Of a stretch of 64,000 nucleotides of DNA, positions 35,302-44,226 are shown piece by piece. Origin of the DNA: CBDCRK01 sp965220955 (GTDB lineage: Bacteria; Desulfobacterota; Binatia; Bin18; CBDCRK01). The stretch spans positions 191,443 through 255,442 of the forward strand of contig CBDCRK010000035.1 of NCBI GenBank assembly GCA_965220955.1, read 5' to 3'. The notes below the pieces were generated by a model, which was not told the origin of the DNA, ran no database searches, and saw only the letters and a program-made list of their open reading frames with translations. Each line of letters begins with the position of its first letter. Position 1 is the stretch's first letter. Made by a program: the position numbers and the translations under genes.

Positions 35302-36615
35302 ATGGAACCATGGCAACATAAGTACAAAGACAAAATTATCTCTGCTGGACAGGCAGCACAACTGGTTAAATCAGGTCAGCTGGTTCGCCTGCATATTGGT
35401 AAGCCGCCTATCCCTATCCTTAATGCCTTGGCCAAGCGCAGGGGTGAGGTGGAAGATGTTACTGTCCTCCAGTGTTACCCCCTCTATAGCCATGAGATCT
35501 GGAACGAGCCCGGGTACGAGCAGTCGTTTAACCTGGTGGTGGACTATGTGGGAGGTGGCTGTCGGCAGGGGATGCTAAAGCACTATGTGGACTTCCTGCC
35601 TATTGACTATCCGCAGTATGCCAAGCAAATGGAGGATGATCGTACGAACACCTGGGAGCCGGACATTTTCTTCGGCGTGGTGTCTCCGCCGGATGAAAAA
35701 GGTTATTGCAGTTTCGGCAACGCCCTCTGGTACAACAAAGATGTGGCCAAGAACGCCAGGTTGTTTGTGGCCGAGGTCGATCCCACTTTTATCCGCACGC
35801 ATGGCGATAATTGGATTCACGTTTCCGAGATCGATTACCTGGTAGAGGAAACCGAACCCTTTCCCGTGGGTACGGCTCCTCCTCCAGAAGAAGAGAGAGG
35901 CACGCTAGAGGTGATTGGTGAATTCGCCGCCGGCCTCATCCGTGATGGCGACACCGTGCAGATGGGCATAGGGGCCATCTCCGAGGCCATTGGTCTTTTC
36001 CTGATGGACAGGAACGATCTGGGAATTCACAGTGAGCTAATGACCGCTAGCCATGTGGAGTTGGTCAAAAGGGGAGTGGCCACCGGCAAATATAAGACCC
36101 TGCACAAAAACAAAGCAGTGGCGGCTATGGTTGTGGGGGGAGCCGATCTTGCTTATGTCAGCGAAAATCCCGTCTTTGAACTCTACAGCGTCCTTTACAC
36201 CAATGCCATCCCCAATATTGCTGCCCAGGATCACCAGGTCGCCGTGAATAGTACCCTGGCCATTGACCTGACGGGTCAGGCTGCGGCCGAATCCCTGGGA
36301 TCGCAGATGTATAGTGGTATTGGCGGGCAAATGGCGTTTATGATAGGAGCCCTGTACTCCACAGGAGGACGCTCGATCATGGTTTTGCCCTCCACGGCCA
36401 AGAAAGGACAGCTCTCCCGCATTGTTCCTTTCCTCGAACCAGGGAGCACAATCACGACTCCGCGACAATACATGGACTTTGTAGTGACCGAGTTTGGTAT
36501 AACCAATCTTCAGGGTAAGACCCAGCGCCAGAGGGCTGAGGCGCTTATTGAGATAGCCCATCCGGATTTCCAGCCCGAGTTGAGAAAGGCGGCCAAGAAG
36601 ATGTTTTGGCCGTAG
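35302..36615 (+). CDS. Acetyl-CoA hydrolase/transferase family protein
   Basis: A 437-residue family I CoA-transferase of the 4-hydroxybutyrate CoA-transferase/acetyl-CoA hydrolase type. PPDEKGYCSFGN in the N-terminal half, VQMGIGAISEAIGLFL, LGIHSELMT (Glu as the candidate covalent CoA carrier) near 245, and GIGGQMAFMIGALYSTGGRS followed by VTEFGITNLQGKTQRQRAEA at the end are characteristic. It transfers CoA between short acids. ATG 35302 has GGAGGG upstream. With the CaiB protein at 26028 there are two unrelated CoA-transferases in this block. The exact acid pair is unknown. Confidence 0.92.
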   Translation: MEPWQHKYKDKIISAGQAAQLVKSGQLVRLHIGKPPIPILNALAKRRGEVEDVTVLQCYPLYSHEIWNEPGYEQSFNLVVDYVGGGCRQGMLKHYVDFLPIDYPQYAKQMEDDRTNTWEPDIFFGVVSPPDEKGYCSFGNALWYNKDVAKNARLFVAEVDPTFIRTHGDNWIHVSEIDYLVEETEPFPVGTAPPPEEERGTLEVIGEFAAGLIRDGDTVQMGIGAISEAIGLFLMDRNDLGIHSELMTASHVELVKRGVATGKYKTLHKNKAVAAMVVGGADLAYVSENPVFELYSVLYTNAIPNIAAQDHQVAVNSTLAIDLTGQAAAESLGSQMYSGIGGQMAFMIGALYSTGGRSIMVLPSTAKKGQLSRIVPFLEPGSTITTPRQYMDFVVTEFGITNLQGKTQRQRAEALIEIAHPDFQPELRKAAKKMFWP

Positions 36616-36641
36616 TTTGCGAATAGGACAGGCCCTAAGTG

Positions 36642-36706
36642 CCCCTCACCCCAGCCCCTTCGACTAAGCTCAGGGCAGGCCTCTCCCGCAGCCTTGCGGG
36701 AGAGGG
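36642..36706. repeat. Dispersed palindromic element
   Basis: The 65 bases include the 27-mer GCCCCTTCGACTAAGCTCAG... (36654-36680) and a perfect hairpin CTCTCCCGCA/TGCGGGAGAG (36681-36690 and 36695-36704). Near-copies occur at 38297-38360, and the 27-mer alone inside mod at 3116. It is between the CoA-transferase and LLM genes and could reduce readthrough. Confidence 0.75.
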
Positions 36707-36755
36707 AGTAATGACTAACCACAATTTTTAGTTCCCTTCGAGATAAGGAGAAAAG

Positions 36756-37793
36756 ATGGTCCATATTGGTTATATGCCTGATACTCACGGCGGACCATAC
36801 GACCAGCCAGAGCCCGACCCACAAAGGAGTGCCCGCTTTTACAAGCAGCTTTTGCAGGAAGCCGAGCAGGCTGAACGGCACGGATTTGACGGGGTCTTTG
36901 TGCCGGAGCGACATGCTCGCACCGAGTGTATGTTTCCTGCCCCACTTCCTCTGATGGCGGCTATTGCCGCTCGAACTCGGCGGGTGAAAATTGGTTCCTA
37001 TGTGATTATGCCGCCGCTATATAATCCTATGCATCTTGCTGAAGAGACAGCCATGATTGATCTCATGTCAGGTGGTCGCCTGATCCTCGGCCTTGGGGTT
37101 GGCTATCACGCCAAGTACTTCGCCCACTTTGGCGTCCCTCTCCAACAGCGGGAAGGGCGCTTTGAGGAAGCTCTTGAGGTGATGCATAAGGCTTGGACCA
37201 CTGTGGGCGAGTTTTCCCACCAGGGCAGGTATTATCACTACGAGAATGCCCATCTCACCCCCAAACCCTACCAGAAGCCTCACCCTCCTATTTGGATTGG
37301 GGCTTTTAACCCTAAGTCGATTGTTCGGGCCGGACGCCTGGGTGAGGTATGGGCCATGGCTCCTTTCTTTGACACAGTGGAGACTCTGAAAGCTCAGGTG
37401 GAGATCTACAAAGAGGCTGCGGTGAAAGCGGGAAAGACCCCACGCATTGCCCTGCTCCGGGACGGCTGGCTAGCCTCCAGCAGGGAAGAAGCAGAGAAAA
37501 CGTTTGGCCCTCTGTGGATAGAGGAGTGTAAATTCTATTTTCGCTGGGGCATGCTGGCTCCTACTCCAGAATTTAGCTCCGAGTCTGATTTCACTGTATC
37601 CAAGGTACGGCAGTATATGATCCTGGGCACCCCACAGGACTGGATGGAGCAGCTAGAGCGCTGGCGAGAAGCGTTCGGGGTAGAGTGGTTTGTGATCCGC
37701 TGCCGGGTACCCATGGGTCCAGCGCCAAAAAAGGTGCTAGAGTGTATTCAGAGGCTCGGCGAAGAAGTAGTGCCCTACTTTCACCGAGTATGA
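36756..37793 (+). CDS. LLM-class flavin-dependent oxidoreductase
   Basis: A 345-residue luciferase-like protein: QEAEQAERHGFDGVFVPERH near residue 35, TRRVKIGSYVIMPPLYNPMH near 72, IDLMSGGRLILGLGVGYHAK near 100 and PHPPIWIGAFNPKSIVRAGR near 175. It is a different branch from those at 24218 and 28541 (VFVPERH in place of WLTEHHF). AAGGAGAAAAG precedes ATG 36756. It is the last gene of the block after the CoA-transferase. Flavin (FMN/F420) monooxygenase or reductase; substrate not deducible. Confidence 0.88.
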   Translation: MVHIGYMPDTHGGPYDQPEPDPQRSARFYKQLLQEAEQAERHGFDGVFVPERHARTECMFPAPLPLMAAIAARTRRVKIGSYVIMPPLYNPMHLAEETAMIDLMSGGRLILGLGVGYHAKYFAHFGVPLQQREGRFEEALEVMHKAWTTVGEFSHQGRYYHYENAHLTPKPYQKPHPPIWIGAFNPKSIVRAGRLGEVWAMAPFFDTVETLKAQVEIYKEAAVKAGKTPRIALLRDGWLASSREEAEKTFGPLWIEECKFYFRWGMLAPTPEFSSESDFTVSKVRQYMILGTPQDWMEQLERWREAFGVEWFVIRCRVPMGPAPKKVLECIQRLGEEVVPYFHRV

Positions 37794-37978
37794 GAGCAGA
37801 TTGAAGCGGGGTTCCTTTTTAATCATCCGAATCTGCCCTTCTTGATCCAGGAGATCGAACAGATACTCTCACTAGAGACGTAGCTGACTGCAGCTTCCTT
37901 CATTTCACGGGAGGTAACAATAACGATTCATCTCTAAATATGAGTGAAGCCAAGTCTATGGATTCTTAATACTTCCTA

Positions 37979-38215
37979 TTACGATTTGACTTCATCGTAG
38001 TGCTCTTGCAGCCGCTTTCGCAGTTCCATAATCCTGCGGGCGAAAATCTTGGGATTCACCAAGGCGGTATCCTTGCGGTAGGCCTGGATATGATCTGCCA
38101 ATGAAGACGAGTCGGCAAAACGAAAGATCTCTCCAGGCCGCACCTGGAGGTCCGTCATTTCCTCGCCTACAGATAACAAATATACCGCTAGAAAAAAGTC
38201 CTTAATCTCATTCAT
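37979..38215 (-). CDS. Small hypothetical protein, DUF5659-like
   Basis: A 78-residue protein starting MNEIKDFFLAVYLLSVGEEM, with FRFADSSSLADHIQAYRKDT in the middle and a basic C-terminal helix (KIFARRIMELRKRLQEHYDE). The 'KDFFLAxYLLSxG...F.F' layout resembles the DUF5659 domain, a small domain seen in phage and accessory genes. No catalytic motif is visible and the gene stands alone. Function unknown. Confidence 0.5.
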   Translation of the reverse strand: MNEIKDFFLAVYLLSVGEEMTDLQVRPGEIFRFADSSSLADHIQAYRKDTALVNPKIFARRIMELRKRLQEHYDEVKS

Positions 38216-38296
38216 CCTATTGTTTCCCCTACGTCGTGTTATCTACGCATGCCTTATGCTACCCGTGCAGGGCGCATTGAGTCATTCCTAATAGGA

Positions 38297-38360
38297 CCCT
38301 CACCCTAGCCCCTTCGACTAAGCTCAGGACAGGCCTTTCCCGCGGCCTTGCGGGAGAGGG
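38297..38360. repeat. Dispersed palindromic element, second copy
   Basis: Nearly the same 64-base element as at 36642: CCCTCACCCTAGCC, the 27-mer (38308-38334, one base changed), then a hairpin with CCCGC and GCGGG arms. It lies downstream of the convergent amidohydrolase gene. Confidence 0.75.
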
Positions 38361-38402
38361 GAGAGCTGATAGCCAAGGGTAAGCCCTCTTGACTCTCCAA
38401 CC

Positions 38403-39524
38403 TTATGCCGGAGGGAACCCGTATAGCTGCACGGCGTTGTCATGGACGATCTTGCGGGTTTCGTCCTCGGGAATTGAGACAAAGTTTTCTCCTACCTGTT
38501 TACGTGAGAATGGCCATACCCCTTCGGTATGCGGGTAGTCGGAGCCCCACAAGAGGTTCTCCACCCCAATAAGCTCTCGGGTCAGAATGCCAGCCCGGTC
38601 ATCTTCGAACGTGGCGCAGAACTGGTGACGGAAATAAGTGCTCGGCAGCTCGGATAAACGCGGCTCCAGCCAGCCCTTGTGGTCGTGCCACCAGTGGTCC
38701 ATGAAGCCCAGAGCTGCGGCGATCCAGCCGATCCCACTCTCTACCAAGGCCCATTTGAGCTCGGGGAAACGCATGGGCGCACCACCCCAAATAATGCGTT
38801 GAAGGGTATCATTCATTTCGAACTTGATGGTGCCAATGTTCACGCCACCAGCTCCGGGACCATGTGCCCGGCCAAATGGATCGCGGCCACCGATGTGCAT
38901 GCTTGCCACCAGGTTCATGTCTTGCAGGGCTGCCCACAACGGATCCCAGTCGGCTAGGTTATAGGGTCGGTCGTCACACCATGCCGGTAGCATCATGGTC
39001 ACCAAGCCTAGTTTGGCTGTGCGTTCAGTTTCAGCCACCGCCCACTCGATCGGTCCACGGTTTGGCAGCATGGCCGCGCCTTTTAGTCGATCAGGATAGG
39101 GAGCACAGAACTCGGCAATCCAGTCATTATAGGCGCGGCAGGCAGCATAGAGGTACTCGGCATCAGGAGCTCGACACAGGGTCAGGCCTACTCCTGGATA
39201 AATCACCTCTCCGGATACACCGTCTATGTCTTGGTCTTTTATCCGCTCGTGTGGATCCCAACAGCCGGGTCGATTTTCCTCATAGCGATATCCTTTGGGC
39301 TTAGGGATATCGAACCCCTGAGCCTTTAGATCCGCCATGGGTCCCTCAAACGCCATAGGCCGGGGTCTGAGCCCTTCAATGACTATGTAATCGCCGTCAT
39401 CCCGGGTAGCAATGTACGGGGCCTTGTCCCGCCACTTGGCGTCCATGCGGGTTGTCCACAAGTCGCGCGGCTCGACTATGTGCGAGTCAGCCGAGAGCAG
39501 GGGTTTGCTATAGGGTTGGGTCAT
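38403..39524 (-). CDS. Amidohydrolase-family protein (decarboxylase-like)
   Basis: A 373-residue amidohydrolase_2-type TIM barrel. SADSHIVEPRDLWTTRMD at the N-terminus carries the metal-binding DxHxxE-like motif, SMHIGGRD near 205 has a further His, and WGSDYPHTEGVWPFSRK near 330 provides the conserved metal-binding Asp. This branch includes 2-amino-3-carboxymuconate semialdehyde decarboxylase and gamma-resorcylate decarboxylase relatives: non-oxidative decarboxylation or hydrolysis. AAAAGGAGGATTC lies before ATG 39524. Paralogue at 41699 in the same orientation, about 2 kb away, with the HpnR-like gene between them on the other strand. Confidence 0.88.
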   Translation of the reverse strand: MTQPYSKPLLSADSHIVEPRDLWTTRMDAKWRDKAPYIATRDDGDYIVIEGLRPRPMAFEGPMADLKAQGFDIPKPKGYRYEENRPGCWDPHERIKDQDIDGVSGEVIYPGVGLTLCRAPDAEYLYAACRAYNDWIAEFCAPYPDRLKGAAMLPNRGPIEWAVAETERTAKLGLVTMMLPAWCDDRPYNLADWDPLWAALQDMNLVASMHIGGRDPFGRAHGPGAGGVNIGTIKFEMNDTLQRIIWGGAPMRFPELKWALVESGIGWIAAALGFMDHWWHDHKGWLEPRLSELPSTYFRHQFCATFEDDRAGILTRELIGVENLLWGSDYPHTEGVWPFSRKQVGENFVSIPEDETRKIVHDNAVQLYGFPPA

Positions 39525-39769
39525 GAATCCTCCTTTTGCGGGTAAAAATTCTGTCTATCATTTTTTCTCTTGCCGGATCGTACCTGTAGGGGACACTACC
39601 CCCGCGCTTCACCGGAGTCAAGAGAAAAAGGGTTTTCTGTTAGAGCCCTTACCTGTCTATCCCTTGCCCCTGAAGGCAATTTCATATAGAGCAGGCAGGT
39701 GGGCCTATTTGTTTAATTATAGGTAGGAGCTGGTCAGCGGCGGTTGAAGGTGTTGTAAGGTGGGTTATC

Positions 39770-41260
39770 ATGAAAGTTCTCTTTGTTCATCCCAGTCCCC
39801 TCATGTATTCAGAGATCTATTTGCGGCTTGAACCCCTAGGGCTTGAGCTGGTGGCGGCCTCGGCTCGTAAGGCCGGCCATGAGGTGCGCTTGCTCGATCT
39901 GCAGGCGTTCAAACATGAGGATTTTGTTGTTACCCTCGATGACTGGAAGCCCGACGCGGTAGGTTTCTCGCTTAACTATCTGGCTAATATTCCCGAGGTG
40001 GTGGACTTGGCCAAGCAGGTCCATAAGCGCCTGCCCGAATGCTTTGTCTTTGTGGGTGGGCACAGCGCCTCGTTCACTGCCAGGGAAATTCTTGAGCATG
40101 CAGATGGGGCCATTGCCTGTGTGGTCCGGGGAGAGGGAGAAGGCATCACCCCCCTCTTGCTAGAAGCGGTGGGGAATGGCCGGACACAACTCCACACACT
40201 ACCTGGCGTTGTCACCTTGGATAATGATGGACTACCGCCCAAACTGATTCATAGCCTGGACGACCTCCAACCGGCGCGAGACCTTCTGGCCCAGCGCCAT
40301 AAATACTTTATTGGCGTGCTGGATCCTTGCGCTTCCATTGAGTTTACTCGTGGCTGCCCATGGGACTGCTCATTTTGTAGCGCCTGGACTTTCTACGGTC
40401 GAAGTTACCGGCAAATTAGCGCCGAGCGTGCTGTCGAAGACCTCTCTCATATCCAAGAGCCAGGCGTATTTATTGTTGATGATGTGGCCTTTATTCATCC
40501 TGAGCACGGTCTTGCTATTGGCCAGGAGATTGAGCGGCGCAACATCAAAAAGCAGTATTACCTGGAAACACGTGGTGACGTGCTCTTACGTAGCAAGGAG
40601 GTTTTTCAATATTGGAAGAAGCTAGGGCTCGAATACATGTTCCTAGGTCTGGAGGCCATTGATGAGGAGGGCCTTAAGCTTCATCGCAAGCGCGTCACTT
40701 TGGACAAGAATTTCGAGGCCCTGGAGTGTGCGCGTTCCCTGGGCCTAACGGTGGCCATCAACATTATTGCTGATCCCGATTGGGACGAAAAACGCTTCGA
40801 GGTGATTCGCGAGTGGGCGTTATCGGTTCCCGAAATCGTTCATATTACGGTGAACACTCCCTACCCTGGCACCGAGACCTGGGTTACCGAATCGCGTCGC
40901 CTCTCAACACGTGATTACCGACTCTTCGATGTCCAGCATGCCGTGCTGCCAACCAAGATGCCGCTTGAGAAGTTCTACCAGGAACTGGTCCGTACCCAGC
41001 AAATTCTTAACAAAAAACACCTAGGCTTTGCCGCCCTGCGGGACACTTTCTTTATTGCTGCCCGGCTTTTGGCCCAGGGACAGACTAATTTTGTCAAGAT
41101 GCTCTGGAAGTTCAGCAGTGTCTATAACCCTGAACGCCAGGTTGCCGACCACCGTCAGGCGGTGAAGTATGAGATTCGCCTTCCCCGCACTGTGACGGAC
41201 AAAAAGCTTGATCGCGAGAGTCTTTACATCCACCGGCGGGAGGCCACCGTGGGAGCGTAA
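39770..41260 (+). CDS. hpnR: B12-binding radical SAM protein, hopanoid C-3 methylase-like
   Basis: A 496-residue cobalamin-dependent radical SAM enzyme. Residues 1-150 form a B12-binding Rossmann domain (MKVLFVHPSP, GFSLNYLANIPEVVDLAKQV, VGGHSASFTAREIL); the radical SAM [4Fe-4S] ligands are Cys196, Cys200 and Cys203 in RGCPWDCSFCSAWTFYGRSY. FIVDDVAFIHPEHG, LGLEYMFLGLEAIDEEGLKL and TVNTPYPGTETWVTESRRLS are strongly like HpnR, the enzyme that methylates hopanoids at C-3. If so, the product acts on membrane bacteriohopanepolyols and makes 3-methylhopanoids. No other hopanoid gene is in the window. ATG 39770 follows a purine-rich GTAAGGTGGGTTATC. Related B12-radical SAM C-methylases cannot be excluded. 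Confidence 0.78.
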   Translation: MKVLFVHPSPLMYSEIYLRLEPLGLELVAASARKAGHEVRLLDLQAFKHEDFVVTLDDWKPDAVGFSLNYLANIPEVVDLAKQVHKRLPECFVFVGGHSASFTAREILEHADGAIACVVRGEGEGITPLLLEAVGNGRTQLHTLPGVVTLDNDGLPPKLIHSLDDLQPARDLLAQRHKYFIGVLDPCASIEFTRGCPWDCSFCSAWTFYGRSYRQISAERAVEDLSHIQEPGVFIVDDVAFIHPEHGLAIGQEIERRNIKKQYYLETRGDVLLRSKEVFQYWKKLGLEYMFLGLEAIDEEGLKLHRKRVTLDKNFEALECARSLGLTVAINIIADPDWDEKRFEVIREWALSVPEIVHITVNTPYPGTETWVTESRRLSTRDYRLFDVQHAVLPTKMPLEKFYQELVRTQQILNKKHLGFAALRDTFFIAARLLAQGQTNFVKMLWKFSSVYNPERQVADHRQAVKYEIRLPRTVTDKKLDRESLYIHRREATVGA

Positions 41261-41296
41261 CGAGAATCCTTTATTCTCTTCGGAACAGTTAGGAAA

Positions 41297-41623
41297 TTAG
41301 GATCTCGAGGCTAAATCGAACCATATAAGATCAGTGCAGGGGACCTCGCTGTCTGTTGTAGGGGCGAATCTTGTATTCGCCCTATTGCTACGGGCATAGG
41401 CGAACTCTTCGGTTGCCAGCGAACGGCGACGACGAATCTTGCCGGTGACAACATCGAGCCCGGCCGTCTCCTGGAGGGCGATTGCCTCATTAACCGCACG
41501 ATCTTCGATCCGCTTGAACTTGGGTGTGGGAAGTGTACCCGCCTCCCGGGCTTGCCGCGCTTCTTTTAAGTAGGCCGGGCGCAGTAGGGAGCCAATCACC
41601 TCGGCACAATAGTGGGTTGTCAG
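41297..41623 (-). pseudogene. N-terminal fragment of a MetE/UroD-like methyltransferase
   Basis: The minus strand reads LTTHYCAEVIGSLLRPAYLK, then EARQAREAGTLPTPKFKRIE and NEAIALQETAGLDVVTGKIR, the N-terminal signature of methionine-synthase-II-like proteins (normally GLDVVTDGE; here two codons differ). AGGAGGTG lies four bases before an in-frame CTG at 41623, a plausible original start. After about 85 codons the sequence runs into the dispersed element at 41358-41382 and the gene ends. The corresponding C-terminal part is absent here; a C-terminal relic of the same family is at 19255. Confidence 0.65.
41358..41382. repeat. GTAGGGGCGAAT dispersed palindrome
   Basis: GGGCGAAT (41362-41369) pairs with ATTCGCCC (41375-41382). 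Nearly the same sequence, inverted, is at 51986-52010, with a related unit at 51939-51963. Here it replaces the body of the MetE-like gene. Confidence 0.7.
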
Positions 41624-41698
41624 GGAACACCTCCTGTTGTTTTGTTGAAGGGTGAGCCGTAGGAGGAACAGATGACTACCTGCCCCTCCAGGAAGGAT

Positions 41699-42802
41699 TC
41701 AGTTGATGTGGTAGAGGCTGGCGGCGTTTTCCCCAACGATTTTCTGGGTAACCTCTCCAGGGATGCCCTGGAAAAGCTCTTCGATAAACTGTCGGGAGCG
41801 GGGCCAGGTAGAGTCGGTATGTGGGTAGTCCGAGGACCACAGGATGTTATCTGCCCCAAAGCGATTGATAAGATCCATCCCTACCTCTTCAAACTGGAAG
41901 GAGGCATGGAGCTGCCGTTTTACATACTCACTGGGAAGCATGGAGAGATTAACCCCTTCTAGGTGACGGAAACGGTCATACGCGTGGTCCAGCCGGTATA
42001 TAAAGTGGTAAAGCCAGGACACGTCGTTTTCAGCCGACACAAGTTGCAGCTGGGGAAAACGCTCCAGGATCCCACTAAAGATCAGGGTTGCCAGCGTCAT
42101 CTGGATCTCGTGCGGCTGGCCCATATAGGAGGTCAAGATTTTGTTCAGGTTGACCCGTGGCCCGCCTCGCCCAGTAAGAATATGAAAGCTGATGGGCAGG
42201 CCAAGGTCCTGGGCCGCTGCCCAGACCGGATCATAGTCTGAATGGGTATAGGGCCGATCCTCGGGTGGGGAAGCCCAAATCATTATCCCTCTCAGCCCCT
42301 TTTGGGCAATCCGCTTCATTTCCTCTACCCCGGCTCCAATGTCTTCCAGGTCAATGAGTCCCAGCCCCACAAGCCTCTTGGGATCATAGCTTGTATACTC
42401 TGAAACAAAGTCATTATACGCCCGAAAGCAAGCCGTCCTCAGCCCGGCGTCATCAAGGCCATAGAGGAACATGCCAAAGGAAGTGTACAGGACCTCAGCA
42501 CTCACGCCATCGGCGTCCTGTTCTGCAAGCCGTGCAGCCGGGTCCCAAACGCTCTTTGGCGCTGCCTCATAGCCCCGCCTAAAATGTTCGGGCAGCTCCT
42601 CGGCCGTTTTGCCGGCCCCAAAGAGCCCGGACACCGGCAGGGGCATAATGTTCTCGCAGACAAAGAATACCCCTTCTTTCCCCTCGTGTCCCTTAACCGT
42701 GTGTGGCGCCCGATCGCGATACTTTTGATCGAGCCGTTCCACCCACAAGTCTGGGGGCTCACACATGTGGGAATCTGCTGATACAATACGATAAGCTGTC
42801 AT
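41699..42802 (-). CDS. Amidohydrolase-family protein (decarboxylase-like)
   Basis: A 367-residue amidohydrolase_2 protein beginning MTAYRIVSADSHMCEPPDLW (metal-binding DSHMxEP), with SFHILTGRGG near 210 and WSSDYPHTDSTWPRSRQFIE near 320 holding further His/Asp ligands. It shares the overall plan of the gene at 38403 but is clearly diverged, suggesting different substrates. CGAAAGGAGGATCTT precedes ATG 42802. Likely a metal-dependent hydrolase or non-oxidative decarboxylase in aromatic or carboxylate breakdown. Confidence 0.88.
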   Translation of the reverse strand: MTAYRIVSADSHMCEPPDLWVERLDQKYRDRAPHTVKGHEGKEGVFFVCENIMPLPVSGLFGAGKTAEELPEHFRRGYEAAPKSVWDPAARLAEQDADGVSAEVLYTSFGMFLYGLDDAGLRTACFRAYNDFVSEYTSYDPKRLVGLGLIDLEDIGAGVEEMKRIAQKGLRGIMIWASPPEDRPYTHSDYDPVWAAAQDLGLPISFHILTGRGGPRVNLNKILTSYMGQPHEIQMTLATLIFSGILERFPQLQLVSAENDVSWLYHFIYRLDHAYDRFRHLEGVNLSMLPSEYVKRQLHASFQFEEVGMDLINRFGADNILWSSDYPHTDSTWPRSRQFIEELFQGIPGEVTQKIVGENAASLYHIN

Positions 42803-43089
42803 AAGATCCTCCTTTCGCCTCTCTCTGGTAGTTACAATTCTTCTTGATTCTTCCTCCCCTTTTCTGTCTCCCTAGCAGATTTGTTGGCAGAATACTAGAA
42901 AAGCCCTGACAAGGTCGAAGACTTCAACCTTCCCCCCGGGGGTCCTATTGATTCTGGCGTTTAGACTCATCAGAATCCCTGTGGCAGACTACTAGAAGAA
43001 TATGACAGGGGGAGGGGTAGACAAACTTTTTTTAGCTGGCTAAATCCAACCACACAACGTTGGGACATCCCTCCCAAGAGGAGCACTAG

Positions 43090-43695
43090 ATGACATCACC
43101 TAGCTTCAACCAACCAAGACTGACGCCTCGATTCGAGGAGGCCCTTGTTTATGCCACCCGCCTGCATGCCAGGCAAAAAAGGAAGGGAACCGAGATCCCC
43201 TATGTTACACACCTAATGAGTGTTGCCGCGCTTGTTCTTGAGGATGGTGGCGGTGAGGATGAAGCCATTGCCGCCTTGTTACACGATGCTGTTGAAGATC
43301 AAGGAGGAAAGGCCACCCGTGAGGAAATCCGGCGCCGATTTGGCGATCGAGTCGCGCACATTGTAGACGGCTGTACCGATGCGGATGGGATACCAAAACC
43401 TCCTTGGCAAGAACGAAAGGAACGATACATTGAGCATGTGCGTCATGCCCCACCTGAGGTGCGCCGCGTTTCGGTGGCCGACAAACTGCATAACGCTCGT
43501 ACGATTCTAGCGGATTTCCGTCAGGACGGAGGCACTGTGTGGGCCAGATTTAGCGGAGGCAAGGAAGGAACATTGTGGTACTACCGTACGCTGGCCCAAG
43601 TCTTTCGGGAGGCCGGCTCCGGCTTCATGGTGGAAGAACTAAACCGGGTTGTCTCCGAGCTGGAGCAACTTGCGGAAGCTCGGAGGTCTTCATAA
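43090..43695 (+). CDS. HD-domain phosphohydrolase (SpoT/MESH1-like)
   Basis: A 201-residue stand-alone HD domain of the type found at the N-terminus of RelA/SpoT. HARQKRKGTEIPYVTHLMSV gives the first His pair, ALLHDAVEDQGG the HD and ED motifs near residues 65-72, and SVADKLHNARTILADF the last Asp/Asn. Small proteins of this kind hydrolyse (p)ppGpp or NADPH with Mn2+. No synthetase or TGS domain is present. AAGAGGAGCACTAG precedes ATG 43090. The next gene begins 15 bases later, so it may be cotranscribed with the OB-fold/thiolase pair. Confidence 0.87.
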   Translation: MTSPSFNQPRLTPRFEEALVYATRLHARQKRKGTEIPYVTHLMSVAALVLEDGGGEDEAIAALLHDAVEDQGGKATREEIRRRFGDRVAHIVDGCTDADGIPKPPWQERKERYIEHVRHAPPEVRRVSVADKLHNARTILADFRQDGGTVWARFSGGKEGTLWYYRTLAQVFREAGSGFMVEELNRVVSELEQLAEARRSS

Positions 43696-43710
43696 GCAGG
43701 AGGAAAAAAC

Positions 43711-44115
43711 ATGGCCGATAGGAACAGTCCGCTACCAACGCCGGAGACCAAGGCGTTTTGGGAAGGCGCAAAGCGCCACGAACTTATGCTGCCGCGTTGT
43801 AACAGCTGTGGCCAATGTCATTTCTACCCGCGGGCGCTGTGCCCGTTTTGCTGGTCGCAGGATTTAGAGTGGATTAAGGCAAGCGGTAAGGGTAAGCTGC
43901 ACACTTTTTCCATAACCCATCGGCCGATCATGGGGCAGAAGGCTCCGTTTATTACTGCCATTGTGGAGTTGGCCGAGGGTCCCAAGATGGCAACCAACAT
44001 TGTTGGGATTGACCCTGAGCCCGCAAACCTGCGCTGTGACATGGAAGTGGAGGTGGTGTTTGAAGACATAAGTGACGAGGTCACCCTCCCCAAGTTTCGG
44101 CCGGTCAAAGCTTAG
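43711..44115 (+). CDS. Zn-ribbon OB-fold protein (DUF35 type), thiolase partner
   Basis: A 134-residue protein with an N-terminal rubredoxin-like zinc ribbon (PRCNSCGQCHFYPRALCPFC, four cysteines) and a C-terminal OB fold (GKGKLHTFSITHRP onward). Proteins of this family bind thiolase-like enzymes and channel acyl-CoA substrates, as in archaeal HMG-CoA synthase complexes and in steroid degradation. The thiolase gene follows 111 bases later, so the two should form a complex. AGCAGGAGGAAAAAAC is the ribosome site. Confidence 0.88.
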   Translation: MADRNSPLPTPETKAFWEGAKRHELMLPRCNSCGQCHFYPRALCPFCWSQDLEWIKASGKGKLHTFSITHRPIMGQKAPFITAIVELAEGPKMATNIVGIDPEPANLRCDMEVEVVFEDISDEVTLPKFRPVKA

Positions 44116-44175
44116 GGGCGGATTCATGTGCCCTGATCTCAACTTAAGCCTTTTAGTAAGCTCTATGATTTTATT

Positions 44176-44202
44176 TTCTCCTCTCTCTAAGGGAGAGGAG
44201 AA
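44176..44202. repeat. Hairpin between OB-fold and thiolase genes
   Basis: TTCTCCTCTC (44176-44185) pairs perfectly with GAGAGGAGAA (44193-44202). It belongs to the CTCTCCC/GGGAGAG group of hairpins scattered in the window and lies 24 bases before the thiolase start; it could modulate expression within the operon. Confidence 0.55.
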
Positions 44203-44226
44203 AGGTGAGGGAAATAAGGAGACACT

